64,000 nucleotides of DNA from the NCBI RefSeq assembly GCF_905220565.1, contig NC_059401.1, positions 3,187,001 through 3,251,000 on the forward strand. Reading direction: 5' to 3'. This DNA comes from Melitaea cinxia. Lineage: Eukaryota > Arthropoda > Insecta > Lepidoptera > Nymphalidae. Under the pieces are notes generated by a model. That model worked only from the letters and a program-made list of their open reading frames with translations, did no database searches and was not told the DNA's origin. A program made the position numbers and the translations under genes. Of the stretch, positions 22,417 to 33,359 are shown piece by piece. Position 1 is the stretch's first letter. Each line of letters opens with the position of its first letter.

Positions 22417-22912
22417 TTAACCGACTTCCAAAAAAGGAGGAGGTTCTCAATTCGACTGAATTTTTTTTTTTATGTATGTTACCTCAGAACTTTTGACCGG
22501 GTGGACCGATTTCGACAATTTTTTTTTAATCGAAAGGTGGTGTGTGTCATTTGGTCCCATTTAAATTTATTTGAGATTTAACAACTACTTTTCGAGTTAT
22601 ATCTAATAATACGTTTTTACTGGACGCTTTTTTCGTCGACCTACGTTGTATTATACCGCATAACTTTCTACTGGATGTACCGATTTTGACAATTCTTTTT
22701 TTGTTGGAAAGGGGATATCCTTAGTTTAGTACCATGATAAGAAAACCAGGATCTGATGATGGAATCCCAGAGAAATCGAGGGAAACTCTCGAAAATCCGC
22801 AATAACTTTTTATTGGGTGTACCGATTTTGACTATTTTTTCGTCGATCTACGGTGTATTACTCGTCGATGAAATTGAAGTCGGTTTTTTTTTCGTTTGTG
22901 AGCAAACACAAT
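22417..22912 (+). mobile_element. MITE-D copy, complete
   Basis: Left TTTTTAACCGACTTCCAAAA, right GAAGTCGGTT at about 22875, then the CGTTTGTGAGCAAACACAAT hairpin end. The ORF 22756-23016 is internal repeat sequence, not a gene. Confidence 0.85.
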
Positions 22913-23647
22913 TATGTAACATATATTTCTTGACTCAACATACTTTTGTGTATGGAAGCGTTGTATTTCCGTTAATGACATCAAATTCGGTATATAAAGA
23001 AATTTTCTTAACCTAAGCATAACACATGTTGCATTTATTAGAATATATTGTTGATTTCTTTTAAAATTTTTAGCAAATTCCAATTTAAGTGTGTTAAGTA
23101 TGACGTTAAATTGTATTTTTTAAAAGAAAGGTGGACGAATCTGCATTAAACGCTTGTTGTAATTTATTTTCTAATAAACAAACGCTAATTAAATTGGTAA
23201 CATAAAAATACTCATGACGTGATAACTAAGATAACAAAATGTCTGCAAAAAAATAGAATTACATAAAACGATTGAGGTGTTGACCTACTAGATAGTATTT
23301 TTATAAAACTTATCATATATATATATTATATATATATTGTCCAATATATTTATTCAGTATAACAGGACATAAGTTTTAAGAAAATAATGTCACAAAACCA
23401 CTTTATAAAAGTCTTTTTACAAAGAAATATCGCAATCAAAGTTAGTTTGCTTCACATCTTTTTGATGTTTTTTTTGGACGTAAAGATGTGTTGTTAATAC
23501 AATAAGCAAAGCCGATGAAGTAGCGGGCTTCAGCTAGTATGAACCTAAAATTTATTGGAAAAGTGTACTATTATCCCATTGCTATAATGCACGTATTTTA
23601 TGAATGTATAATAATACATATACTATATAGATATGAATGAATAATAA
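22913..23647. other. AT-rich stretch, nothing recognised
   Basis: It contains an imperfect (AT)n at 23310-23338. A short piece near 23500-23545 (AAGCCGATGAAGTAGCGGGC..GCTAGT) looks like the 3' end of a Helitron-like repeat. Confidence 0.35.
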
Positions 23648-23742
23648 CTGCTCTGGTGTGATGTGCATATTTCGAGTCCGCGGCGCTTAAAAGCCGACGG
23701 TCGCGGGTTCGATTCCCACTCTGAGTGGATATTTGTGTTTAT
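23648..23742 (+). repeat. SINE-A head fragment
   Basis: CTCTGGTGTGATGTGCATAT, GGCGCTTAAAAGCCGACGGT and the B-box-like CGGGTTCGATTCCCAC match the head of the full copy at 54313. The sequence after GTGTTTATAAGAA is not continued, so it is only the head. Confidence 0.7.
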
Positions 23743-23888
23743 AAGAAATCTGAAAATAAAACTAAAAATATGGTGTATAGAGAGGTTTTATAAAAATAAC
23801 TATTAAATTATACTAAATTGTGCCTTTGAAAAAGTTACTCAGAGTGTTAAGCATTTCAAGTGACTGTAATAAAAAAATAATTTGCGTT

Positions 23889-24172
23889 AAGCATCTTAAT
23901 AATAATGCATATCTTCATAACCACGCGGACGTAGTCGCGGGCAACAGTTAGTGTATTATAAAAGAAAGTCTCCAAAAGCGTATGTGATCGATGCCCTCAA
24001 AATCTACCGAACGGATTTTCATGCGGTTTCATCAATGGAGAGAGGGCTTCAAGAGGAAGGTTTACGGAACGGCTAAGCCGATTTTGATGAGAGTTTCACT
24101 GGAAGTTTGCCGGGAAAACATGCGGAAAGAGGCCTATGGCCAGCTGTGGGATATTACAGACTGAAGCGTAAC
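23889..24172 (+). repeat. Helitron-like 3' end and SINE-A tail fragments
   Basis: 23889-23951 ends GACGTAGTCGCGGGCAACAG/TTAGT, a Hel-I-like end. 24060-24115 has GGCTAAGCCGATTTTGATGA, typical of these elements. 24118-24172 is the tail of SINE-A (GGAAAGAGGCCTATGGCCAG, ATTACAGACTGAAGCGT). Confidence 0.55.
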
Positions 24173-24423
24173 TTTTCTAAATAAAAATCATTAACATTGT
24201 AAGCGTATGTTCTATTTCACCGCGTTTGTCTATCGACGTACATATGGTTATATACACAGACCATAAAAATTATACTACTCCGTGGTTATATACATTAGAT
24301 GACATTGAAGTCACCTTGTCACAATAGCAATAGGCGTCATACTTTTAGCACAATTATTTTAAAGTATGTGCAGAGTGCAGTACAATATGCAAATAAACAA
24401 AAAAGCCACTAATCGATAATTGA

Positions 24424-24580
24424 TCGATTGTGATGATTGTATTTTAATCGAAAGCTGGTGCTTATGATGTGGTCTCATTAAAATTTGATTGAGATTACTT
24501 ATTTTTTCGTCTACTTGCGTTGTGTTGCTTGTAGATGTAATAATTGTTGTTGGTTTTCTCGTTTTCTAGCCAATACAATT
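24424..24580 (+). mobile_element. MITE-D right-end fragment
   Basis: TTTTAATCGAAAGCTGGTGC and ATTTTTTCGTCTACTTGCGT match the right half of the family. The terminal GAAGTCGGTT is decayed. 24581-25177 is AT-rich intron with nothing recognised. Confidence 0.6.
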
Positions 24581-25479
24581 ATTTTTTAAGCTATTTAAAA
24601 ATAACAAAGTTATATAAAGCATATGGCGATATTTAATATAAATCTATACATAACTTTATTATTAGTTTGTTAAGTACTATGTATGTTTCAATTGAATTCT
24701 TAAATTAAAATATTTTATGCGACTGTGTATTGACGAAAGTAAAATTTTAATCATCACGACACTAAATGTAACTAGCTCAAGCGCATTTGACCTACTTTTT
24801 AACAACATGCCGCTGTACTATTTTAAAATGAAACGTAACTACATAAAATCCATGAACTTGACTTGTGAATAATGACATTGGCGTTCAGTTTATTTCGTAA
24901 ACTTTCGAGGTCAAATCAGAATAGCTTTATATTTCAGTGTTTGTGAGTGTATCAATACAATCACAACATATGTTATGTTTGAATAAATAGGCAAAAGTTC
25001 TCTAAGAAATCTCTAAGGATAAATAGAAAGTGTTTTTAATAATGTTAAAACTAAAAAGGTACATGTAACTTCATTTCAATTTATTGTTATTTTGAAAATA
25101 TATACAGACCTAATGTTAGGTACATTTGAATCAAACAATTTCAAAATATATGTTTTTATTGAGTGATTAATTGGTTTAGCCTGTAACATCCACTGCCGAG
25201 CACAGGCCTCGTTTTCAAAGTAGGACAAGGGTCGGTCAGCAACACTGCAGGATATTTTCCATACTATAAGTAACGAGCGCTACAACTAGGGTTGCCAGAT
25301 GGTCGGGATTTGACGGGATTCTCCCGAATTTCCGTATACCCGCCCGACTCCCGATAAATCTCCAGAAAAATAGTTTCAGTTTAGAAAAAAATAGTTTTGA
25401 GTTCCGAATTTTTGTCAAACGAAACGTTGCCGCTTGGAGCTCTGGCAGTATTGGCAATTTGGCATGTTGTTATGCAACT

Positions 25480-25730
25480 GAGGTAGAGCACAGCAGGAAA
25501 TATCCTGATCAAAATCTGGAGCAGCCCGACTGGAGACGACCTTAATAATATTTATCACAATTAAATAAAGCTGATTTCAAGCAGTGTTGTTTCTGTGGTG
25601 AGTGATGTGACCAGAGGGGGGGGGGGGATTGAGCGTAGGGTAGTTGCAAGCGTCAATAAGCTAAGATTAAACGCTTACCATCAGGTGAGTCTAACGCTTT
25701 TTTGCCGACCTAGTTGTATAAAAAAATAAT
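25480..25730 (+). repeat. SINE-B copy inside the hAT
   Basis: CTGAGGTAGAGCACAGCAGG, AATCTGGAGCAGCCCGACTG, GCTTACCATCAGGTGAGTC and TTTTTTGCCGACC match the inverse of the copy at 38350-38632. A run of G at 25616-25628 lies in the middle. Confidence 0.75.
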
Positions 25731-26058
25731 GCTGTAATAAGAATGCTACTAGCCAGCTCAAAGGCCGAATGCAAGATAAATTATATGGCAGTAAGAACAA
25801 ATCCATATCAATTAGAGTATCCGATGCTGAAAATGAACAATTTTGTAAATCAGTAGAGCATTTTTTCAAACGAGTTATGAAGTACTTAGAAGAACGATTT
25901 CATTTCATTTTCATTAAAAATGATTGTGGGATAAGCTCTTGGATCTAGCAGAAAATTAGAACATTTCTAATGACATCAATAATGATAAATTTACTGTTCT
26001 TTAAAGGTTTAGTAGGTGCAATGATGTAAAAATTACTATATATATATATACAGGCTTA

Positions 26059-27891
26059 CAGGAAAAGTCGACCTAGATCCGTTAAGGGCGTGGAGTACAC
26101 ACCATTTCTGAATGATTTCACTATGGAACCCCCCACCCTAAACTTGACCGTTTTAGAGATATTCGAGTTTTAATTTTTTTTTATGAAAATGCCCAATTTT
26201 TCAACTATTGAATTGAATATTTTGAATTTTTTTGACTCTTATGATTATTTTTTTGGTTTTTTACATGAAAAATGAGATGCATAATGACCCCAATGACTAA
26301 AATTGCACGTAAGTTAACTAAATGGGTCGTTATAGACGATCGAAACTTAAGAAAATAAGTATAAATTATAAAAAAAATATTTTTCTTTTCTGGATATCTC
26401 AAAAAATTATTATGGCACTTGCTCTGCAGATGTGCTTAAAAACATCTACATTTTATCAGCTATCCAACGAGGTATAACACTCTAGGGTATTTATTAACCT
26501 CAAAGGTGAAACTTAGTTTCTAAGGCTGCATGGCAGTCAGAATAAATAGCGCTTATTTAATCTAATTAATTTGACTTTTTTTATAATGGAAGTGACTTTA
26601 TTTATATAAAATATTATACATATTTACAATTCACAACTTAAGAACTAAATATTTACAGATAGTTTTGGTATAAATCATGTCCGCGTGGAATTGTGCCAAG
26701 AATGCTGGCAGCATTTCCCCGTTGAATCGCTATGCCGATTCTCTGGGCAAAAAATGCACCAGCCCTCTTGTCACCAGTGGAGGCAATAAGGCGAGGTGTT
26801 ATCTCATTTAAAAATTTTTTAGCACTGCTACTCCAAGGTCCAAGTGTTTCGACTGCAAACGGCACAAAGATGTAATTTGGAATTAGTGACGAATATTTGT
26901 GCCGTTTAGTCGTTTCAGCTTTTTCCGCTGCGGCTCCCGCTTTTAAGGCTGTTTCCCTGACATGAGACGGAGCAAGTGTGTCAACGCAGGTTGCGTCCCA
27001 CAAAAGCGCCCGTCCCCTTTCCCAGGGAACCAACGTCAATCCATCAGGTCTCTTGCCATCATTGCGACTAATTCCAGTTGGCTCGATAAGAGCAGGAACG
27101 TCGATGGTGGCAAGAGCCCTTTTTATGGTATCGTTTAGGGAATCGTGGCGGGAAAACCTACCTGAACTCTTGTTACAGGAAAGGCCGTGTAGTCCGAAAG
27201 AATCGACCTCTTTTCCGCACGGACATCTGTGTTCAAAGCACAGTGGAGCTCCCAACCGGAGACCGAGAGCAATTCTAAAACTTTCATTGTCTAAAAGTGT
27301 CCCAAGATTTTTTGACGGCATTGCGTGTAACCAGTGACCTGACTCTTTATTTGACACAGCTAGAAGCCTGGCACGGTTTTTGTCACTTGTAAGATTTTGC
27401 GTCAAACTTATATGAGTATTGTGAACTATTGGTATATCCCAAAGTTTTTGTTTTGTAACGTCCTTCGGGATATCGCCATTAGGACACATTAACTTCCAGT
27501 TTTCTATTGCATCTGTAGCATCTGTAATTTGGACTGAATTAGATTTTAAGATGTCAGAACATAAACACTTGATACTATGCACAGAAGCAAGAAACGCAGG
27601 AAAAGCGACACTAGAAATTTTTCTCACGCCGATGCCACCATCTCTAATTGGTAAAGTAGCTTATTTGACTTAAGTTCAGCATCATCATCATTACAGATCG
27701 TCGGTGATTGTAGTAAGCTAAATGAAACAATAAATCAGTTCAAAATAACATTTATTCTCCTAATGTTTTTGAAGTTCATGTTCTACGTATCTCGAAAACG
27801 GTTAAGTTTAGGATGGGGGGGCTCCATAGTGAAATCATTCAGAAATGGTGTGTACTACACGCCCTTAAAGGATCTAGGTCGACTTTTCCTG
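26059..27891. mobile_element. TIR-bounded element carrying a retroelement-type endonuclease ORF
   Basis: About 107-bp inverted ends: CAGGAAAAGTCGACCTAGAT at 26059 and its mirror ending at 27891, with further matches ACACACCATTTCTGAATGAT and GAAATCATTCAGAAATGGTG deeper in. TA flanks both sides (26057-26058, 27892-27893). The only sizeable ORF is on the minus strand (26653-27657). I cannot assign it to a DNA-transposon superfamily. It interrupts the hAT remnant, so it arrived later. Confidence 0.8.
26653..27657 (-). CDS. C-terminal part of reverse-transcriptase-type protein with restriction-like endonuclease region (truncated)
   Basis: The open frame begins at about 27657 after an in-frame stop, with LPIRDGGIGVRKISSVAFPA, the sort of segment that follows the RT domain (LP.R.GG.G.R). 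Counting from the first ATG at 27627 the product is 324 aa. Near residues 135-161 is a Cys/His cluster, CPCGKEVDSFGLHGLSC followed by RH. Then come GKRPDGLTLVPWERGRALL (P194, D195) and WDATCVD (D211), and VETLG at about 260. I read these as a PD-(D/E)XK-like nuclease core as in the endonucleases of R2-group LINEs. It closely resembles, from memory, the C-terminal region of RT-like proteins common in invertebrate genomes. The RT domain itself is absent. The frame is fully open over 1 kb inside a non-coding region, so it is young or selected. Confidence 0.75.
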   Translation of the reverse strand, partial: TLPIRDGGIGVRKISSVAFPAFLASVHSIKCLCSDILKSNSVQITDATDAIENWKLMCPNGDIPKDVTKQKLWDIPIVHNTHISLTQNLTSDKNRARLLAVSNKESGHWLHAMPSKNLGTLLDNESFRIALGLRLGAPLCFEHRCPCGKEVDSFGLHGLSCNKSSGRFSRHDSLNDTIKRALATIDVPALIEPTGISRNDGKRPDGLTLVPWERGRALLWDATCVDTLAPSHVRETALKAGAAAEKAETTKRHKYSSLIPNYIFVPFAVETLGPWSSSAKKFLNEITPRLIASTGDKRAGAFFAQRIGIAIQRGNAASILGTIPRGHDLYQNYL

Positions 27892-27900
27892 TAATATTTC

Positions 27901-28119
27901 GTGCTATCTATTCCAGTAACCAATGCTTATTGTGAAAAAGTGTTTAGCTTACTGAATAATCTTTACACAAAAGAAAGGAACCGAATGTGTACAGATTTAA
28001 TAAAAGCAGAGGTAATAATTTTACTCAATTTTGAGGTGAATTTTTTGAATTTCAAGTTACATAGTGAAAAAGCACAGAAAATGGTAAAATCTGTGAAAAG
28101 TAACACAAAATATATGTAG
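27901..28119 (+). pseudogene. hAT transposase C-terminal dimerisation domain fragment
   Basis: IPVTNAYCEKVFSLLNNLYT, followed by ERNRMCTDLIKAEVIILLNF, is the hAT family C-terminal dimerisation region (conserved N.Y.ER.FS and the R..L......L pattern). The rest of the transposase is missing or broken by stops left of the inserted TIR element. Confidence 0.8.
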
Positions 28120-28496
28120 CAAGCTAAAAAAGAAATCACTTTATTAAATTTCGATCATTTATTGATAATATTATGAATGATAATATGGTAAGTAGTGAGC
28201 AAACGATTTTCGTTTTTTTTTAACATATTAACTTAATTGATTGATTTAATTTGATTTTATTTTTGTTTCTTCCGACTAAAGTCCCAAAATCCCGAAAAAA
28301 ACTTTTTATCCCGATAATAGGGTCATACGATCTGGCTACCCTAGCTACAACGTGTCTAAGATAACAACTGGTACCGACAATTTAACGTGCTCTCCGCAGG
28401 ACGGTGCGAGACCAACTAAGACAGACATTAAGACCGGAGGCAAATACAGTTATCTGTGTATAGGCAAAACGGGGCTGAAATTATTATTGTGTTTTC

Positions 28497-28858
28497 AGGC
28501 AAACGAAAAACAACCGATTTCTATTATATCGACAAGTAATACAACGTAGGTAGACGAAAAATAGTCAAGTAAATACGCATTATCAAAGATTACTCCAAAA
28601 ATTGTAATCAGATCTCGATGAAATTTAAATGTGACCACATGATAAACATCGGCTTTCGATTAAATTAAAAATCATCAACATCGGTAGACCCAGTAAAAAA
28701 TTATGCGGATTTTCGAGAGTTTACCTCGATTTCTCTGGGATTACATCATCTGATCCTAGTTTCCTTATCATGGTACCGCACTAGGGATATTTTTTCCCTT
28801 AAAAAAAAAAGAATTATCAAAATCGGTTCATAAACGATGAAGTTATCCCCGAACATAC

Positions 28859-28946
<88 letters not shown>

Positions 28947-28990
28947 TCAAATTGAGTAACCTCCTCTTTTTTTTGAAGTCGGTTAAAAAG
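28497..28990 (-). mobile_element. MITE-D copy (inverted) with expanded (AT)n
   Basis: It starts TTCAGGCAAACGAAAAACAA, runs through the family's internal blocks in inverse order, and ends TTTTTTGAAGTCGGTT at about 28985. Near its end the family's short AT tract has grown to about 80 bp (28864-28944). It is placed in the right part of the split SINE-A. Confidence 0.8.
28864..28944. repeat. (AT)n microsatellite
   Basis: About 40 uninterrupted AT units. The YIYIYI ORF translated through it is not a protein. Confidence 0.95.
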
Positions 28991-29666
28991 GCAGACATCG
29001 AAATCTCTAATTGTGTTCCATATACCTATAATGCAGATACACAAACATATGTGGTAGGTATATTATTATACGTTAAAACTTAAAACAAGTGGATAAAAAA
29101 ATACATAAGGCTCAATATAAAAGAATTACGACAAAAAAAAACTATTCATTTTTATAAATAACTATACAACGTGTTTATTAAGCTGGCGTTCTTTCGTTTA
29201 GGGCCATATACAGATACATCGAAGCGTACTATTACCGAAATTATAGGTACAAAAAATGTACCAGTTGTAAGTACTGCTCGTTACTACGTAACTTAAGATT
29301 CGACAAATTTGAAAAAACTGTTGAAGAGATATGAGTAATTTGAGTATTAATAACCGATTTAACTGTAAAACTCAGGTGGATCAGTCATTGATACGACACT
29401 AACGTACATAAGACGGTAATTTTATAAATAATTATTAATTAATAATGAATATATTATTTTTTATTAAAGCTTCAGGGCAAGCAAATTGATCATTTAGGTT
29501 ATAACATCGATTCTGATATCGCAGCTATATAAATAATAATATCATATAAAACATAACTACTTTATCCTATAACCAGTTATCAAATTTATTATTACTCTAT
29601 CAATTACCTACAAATAATCGAGATGAAATAATTAAAATATCATATCATATAATTATAATTTAAGCT
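28991..29666. other. Intergenic/intronic sequence, nothing recognised
   Basis: AT-rich sequence between MITE-D and the UGT relic. No exon is seen; in particular I found no UGT exon 2 following the relic. Confidence 0.4.
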
Positions 29667-29968
29667 TCCTCTGGTTTGGCTTTTCTCGTTGCATTCAAGT
29701 GCATATCTTCGACCTCTACAAGACCGGTCACGACAGGTTTAGCGCTGTTTAGAACATAAAGTAGGTATATTCACCAACATTAAAGTTATAATTTTAGCGA
29801 TCTTGCTCAATTCAGGAATCTTTATTTCATAGTGTTTTTCTATCACATCTTCTGATTGGCAATACACAAAACTGAAATATAGTTTCAAAAATGTGTTTTC
29901 CATTTGTTTAAAAAATTACGTTTGACTTGTATATGGTGTGATGATCAAGGGTACGTAGGAAGGGTTGG
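29667..29968 (-). pseudogene. Relic of a third UGT first exon (3' third)
   Basis: On the plus strand the text TCAAGTGCATAT..TCGACCTC, then GACC..TCGAC, AGTGTTTTTCTATCA, TCAAAAATGTGTTTTCCATT and ATCAAGGGTACGTAGGAAGG matches, in order, the last 300 bp of the first exons at 40983 and 21145. Frameshifts and stops break it. The splice donor is destroyed: both intact exons read CCAGAGGTAAG at this spot, this one CCAGAGGAAG, one T lost. The 5' two thirds are missing; the homology ends where a SINE-C copy begins. Confidence 0.88.
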
Positions 29969-30190
29969 AACTTAAAAAACCGACCGATGGCGGGATAACC
30001 ATTAAACTGCTGGCTTTGAAATACACAGGCCGAAAACGGGCAGCAGCGTCTTCGGTGTGACAAAGTCAGCCCTCTGGTCACCAACCCGCCTGCCCAGCAT
30101 GGTGACTATGGTCAACACACATGAGTTCACGCCATTTTTGGCGTGAACTTGGGGAGGCCTAAGTTCAGTAGTGGACTGCGAAAGACTGAT
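29969..30190 (+). repeat. SINE-C copy
   Basis: AACTTAAAAAACCGACCGAT, CAGGCCGAAAACGGGCAGCA and CCCGCCTGCCCAGCATGGTG to GGCGTGAACTTGGGGAGGC, inverse of the copy at 47888-48203. It directly abuts the UGT relic. Confidence 0.75.
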
Positions 30191-30472
30191 GTAATGATGA
30201 TGATTTGTATTGTTATTTTAAATAATATAATGGGATTTCTTTTCAAATCCGCGTGCTTTCAAATACTAAAAATACATCACCTCTTTGTCGAAAAATTGCT
30301 ATGTATGACTTATCTGGAATCTAAATAAATTATGAGTAAATTTACGTAATTGCAATTCGCTAAGAAACAGTAGGGTATTAACTTTATTTCCTCATTTTAA
30401 ATCGTGAAAATGAACCTGTATTGCGGTTTTGCATACGTCACGTTCGTTGTATTTTATCTCATCTATACTAAT

Positions 30473-30841
30473 ATTATAAAGGTGAAGAGATTTTATTTGT
30501 TTGTTTGAACGCGCTAATCTCAGGAACTACTGGTCTGATTTGAAAAATTCTTTCAGTGTTAGATAGCCCATGTATCGAGGAAGGCTATAAAAAAGAGTTA
30601 TAGAAACATGGTTCGATGAGAAACACAAAGAATACTTCTATAATAGAGAGCCATGGCGAGGTATTTGGACATGGGAGATATAAGTGAACAGGTGACCTTG
30701 AAAGAGAAATTAAAATATAGGCAATATATCATCACGCTAAGATCAATAGGAGCGGAGCACCAACGAAGAATATTTCAAAATCGGGCGGTTTTTTTCAAGT
30801 AACTATTTTACGCGGACGAATGTTGCGAGCAGAAGTTAGTC
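30473..30841 (+). mobile_element. Hel-I copy (Helitron-like)
   Basis: Start TCTATACTAATATTATAAAG, internal GGAACTACTGGTCTGATTTG and GTTAGATAGCCCATGTATCG, end CGGACGAATGTTGCGAGCAG/AAGTTAGT. The 170-bp central portion (30590-30780) also overlaps with the inverse copy at 40430. Confidence 0.65.
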
Positions 30842-31211
30842 AATATTAAAATGTCCGCCTGTAGTTCACATCTAACAAACTTTTTTCTTTTGTTTATCAA
30901 TTAGCAACATTTCTTAATTTTACGATTTGCAATGTATCTGACGATATTCAAAAATTTTCAATGATATATGCATAGGTTTAATATTCGGTTACTTTAAAAC
31001 GAAGTTGGAATTTTTCAGTTTTTGTTAAAATAGTGAACACAATTTAAAAATTTGTAATATGTAGGACATGGTAAATAGTTAGCCTGGAACACATTATAAC
31101 TGCCAGATAACATCCTAGCTTTATGAGGCAGTCACAGGACTGTCAATCATAAGTGTAATGTAATTAGGTTATTTTGCCTGTAGGATAAGCAATGAGCATG
31201 ATGTTTTACCA
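30842..31211. other. Unassigned stretch
   Basis: Nothing recognised. No coding frame of interest on either strand. Confidence 0.35.
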
Positions 31212-31975
31212 TAATTGTGTTTGCTCGCAAACGAAAAAAAACCGACTTCAATTACATCGACGAGTAATACAACGTAGATCGACGACAAAATAGTCAAGTA
31301 ACTACGCGTTATCAAAGATTACTCAAAAAGTAGTTATCAGATCTCAATAAAATTTATATGTGACCACATGACAAACATCAGCTTTCGATTAAATTAAAAA
31401 TTATTAAAATCGGTACACCCAGTAAAAAGTTATAGCGGATTTTCAAAAGTTTCCCTCGATTTCTCTGGGATCCCATCATCAGATCCTGGTTTCCTTATCA
31501 TGGTATCAAACTACAGATATCCCCTTTCCAACAAAAAAAGAATTATCAAAATCGGTACATCCAGTAGAAAGTTATTGCGGATTTTCGAGAGTTTCCCTCG
31601 ATTTCTCTGGGATCCCATCATCAGATCCTAGTTTCGTTATCATGGTACCAAACTAGGGATATCCTCTTTCCAACAAAAAAAGAATTATCAAAATCGGTAC
31701 ATCCAGTAGCAAGTTATGCGGTATAATACAACGTAGGTCGACGAAAAAAGCGTCAAGTAAAAACGCATTATTAGATATAACTCGAAAAGTAGTTGTTAGA
31801 TCTCAAATAAATTTAAATGGGACCAATTGGCACACAAAATCTTTCGATTAAAACAAAATTTGTCGAAATCGGTCCACACGGGCAAAAGTTCTGATGTAAC
31901 ATACATAAAAAAAAAAAAAAAAAAAATACAGTCGAATTGAGAACCTCCTCCTTTTTTGGAAGTCGGTTAAAAAAG
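31212..31975 (-). mobile_element. MITE-D copy (inverted), long form with internal tandem duplication
   Basis: Complete ends: ATTGTGTTTGCTCGCAAACG and AACCGACTTCAATTACATCG on the left, GGAAGTCGGTTAAAAAAGC on the right. The module containing GAATTATCAAAATCGGTACA occurs at 31540 and again at 31682, a 142-bp tandem duplication. This makes it the longest copy in the window, at about 764 bp. Confidence 0.85.
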
Positions 31976-33359
31976 CACTAATTTAGAGCCCGTAGATTAT
32001 ATGGATAATTTTATATAAGAAAATCGATTTGATAAATGTCAAGCTTCTAAGCTTCTTTGAATTACAATTTTGTGACGAGCAATTGGGATTTCTAAACAAA
32101 TTGCCTTGACTCACCGATAACTAGCTCGTATTTGTTATTGACGTTACAATTGAAATAAAATTGATCATGATTAAACAACCGTGTTACGGATCAAGTTGAC
32201 ACATTAATATAGGTATTAGTTGATATTTTACAGCCAGTATTGTTTTATATCAGTTTTCTTTGTGTATGCACAATTTGTTATTCAGTTTACGTTAACAGTC
32301 TATTGTCATTTTCCTCTTTGCTTCCATTTATTCAGTAGACTGTCTAGACATGCTAAAGAAATTGTTGTTGCTAAATTATCATCGCATAATGGTATCAGCC
32401 AACAAATATGTATGTCTATTTAGTGACAGTTTAATTATACTTATTTACTGGGATAGTTAAAGTTGAGCGCAGGACACGTTACTTTTAAGTGCTCTGTCTA
32501 ATTAGTTGGTTAAAAATGGCCCCACCCGAATCGTTACTCAATAAGAGTCGATTAAAGTTTTAATCAATATTTTTAAAGGCCTGATATGTAGCTTTATTGA
32601 TCGCTATTGCTTATCTTGAAAGATACGCATGCTCTTAAATTTTTGCTGCTTAACTTTAAAAAACTTGATAAAAAAAATAGTATATTTAAAAATTTAATAT
32701 AAAATTATTGTGTAAGTTGGTGTAAGTAAATAAAAATAATGTGTTTTATTAATCTTGCTTAAGTTTCTAGACTAATATACAAGTATACAAATTAGTAATG
32801 TTATAATTATCACAAGAGATAAGGCGAATAAACATATTAAACTAACATTTCAAACATTAAGTAGGACCAACTGATAAGGTTGTAGTCGAGAACAAAGGAC
32901 ATCTTCAGATATTAAATTTTATTTATTAGGTATTTATTTATTTATTTTTATTTATTTTATTTATTTATTTTCACGGAAACAAACAGTATATAATATTTTT
33001 TTATAAATAGCAGATATTTAGGAAATCATCACCAAACAGTTTCCAACGATTGATGTATATTCCTAAATATTAGGTATGTGATGAAAAAGGCACAAGTTCA
33101 CTTTACTTTTAACTTGCAACGATTTTGCAGTTAATTTTGCTTCTATAAGACTATTTTAACTAGTAGTTGCTACTTGTGAATATGAGTACTAGTCGTATTA
33201 GTAATGCCATATAGCATTATTTTGAAGCCTAACTTAACAAGGTCTCAATTTGGGCAGTGCAGACAGATTTTGTCCAAAAAAGCATTTCTAGTATGCTCAG
33301 TTAATCCTTTCATTTGATACCCATAATGTAGGAAAGTATAAAAGACTTCGAAAAGGTGA
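31976..33359. other. AT-rich stretch, simple repeats only
   Basis: It has a (TTTA)n run at about 32922-32975. No exon or repeat family found; the ORF at 32220-32423 looks accidental. Confidence 0.4.

Larger units (their letters stand above)
25287..28343 (+). mobile_element. hAT transposon (decayed), with 8-bp target duplication
   Basis: Ends TAGGGTTGCCAGATGGTC (left) and, reverse-complemented, TAGGGTAGCCAGATCGTA (right). GCTACAAC is duplicated at 25279-25286 and 28344-28351, the 8-bp duplication typical of hAT. Remnants of transposase lie at about 25790-25910 (HFFKRVMKYLEERFHF in a broken frame) and 27901-28119. It is interrupted by a SINE-B (about 25480-25730) and by the TIR element at 26059-27891. 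Confidence 0.9.
25178..28480 (-). repeat. SINE-A copy split by a hAT insertion
   Basis: The two SINE halves are 25178-25286 (TAGCCTGTAACATCCACTGC to ACTATAAGTAACGAGCGC) and 28344-28480 (GTGTCTAAGATAACAACTGG to GACGGTGCGAGACC). They are contiguous in other copies once one 8-base duplicate and the hAT element are removed. Confidence 0.85.

Noticed and set aside
23648..23742. tRNA-like sequence with a B box (also at 12060-12132, 175-245 and 54313-54390)
   Set aside because: Each is continuous with, or matches, the body of SINE-A and lacks a foldable acceptor stem, so these are SINE heads and not tRNA genes.
28817..29044. ORF of alternating Tyr-Ile (also at 63366-63784)
   Set aside because: Translation of (AT)n microsatellites.
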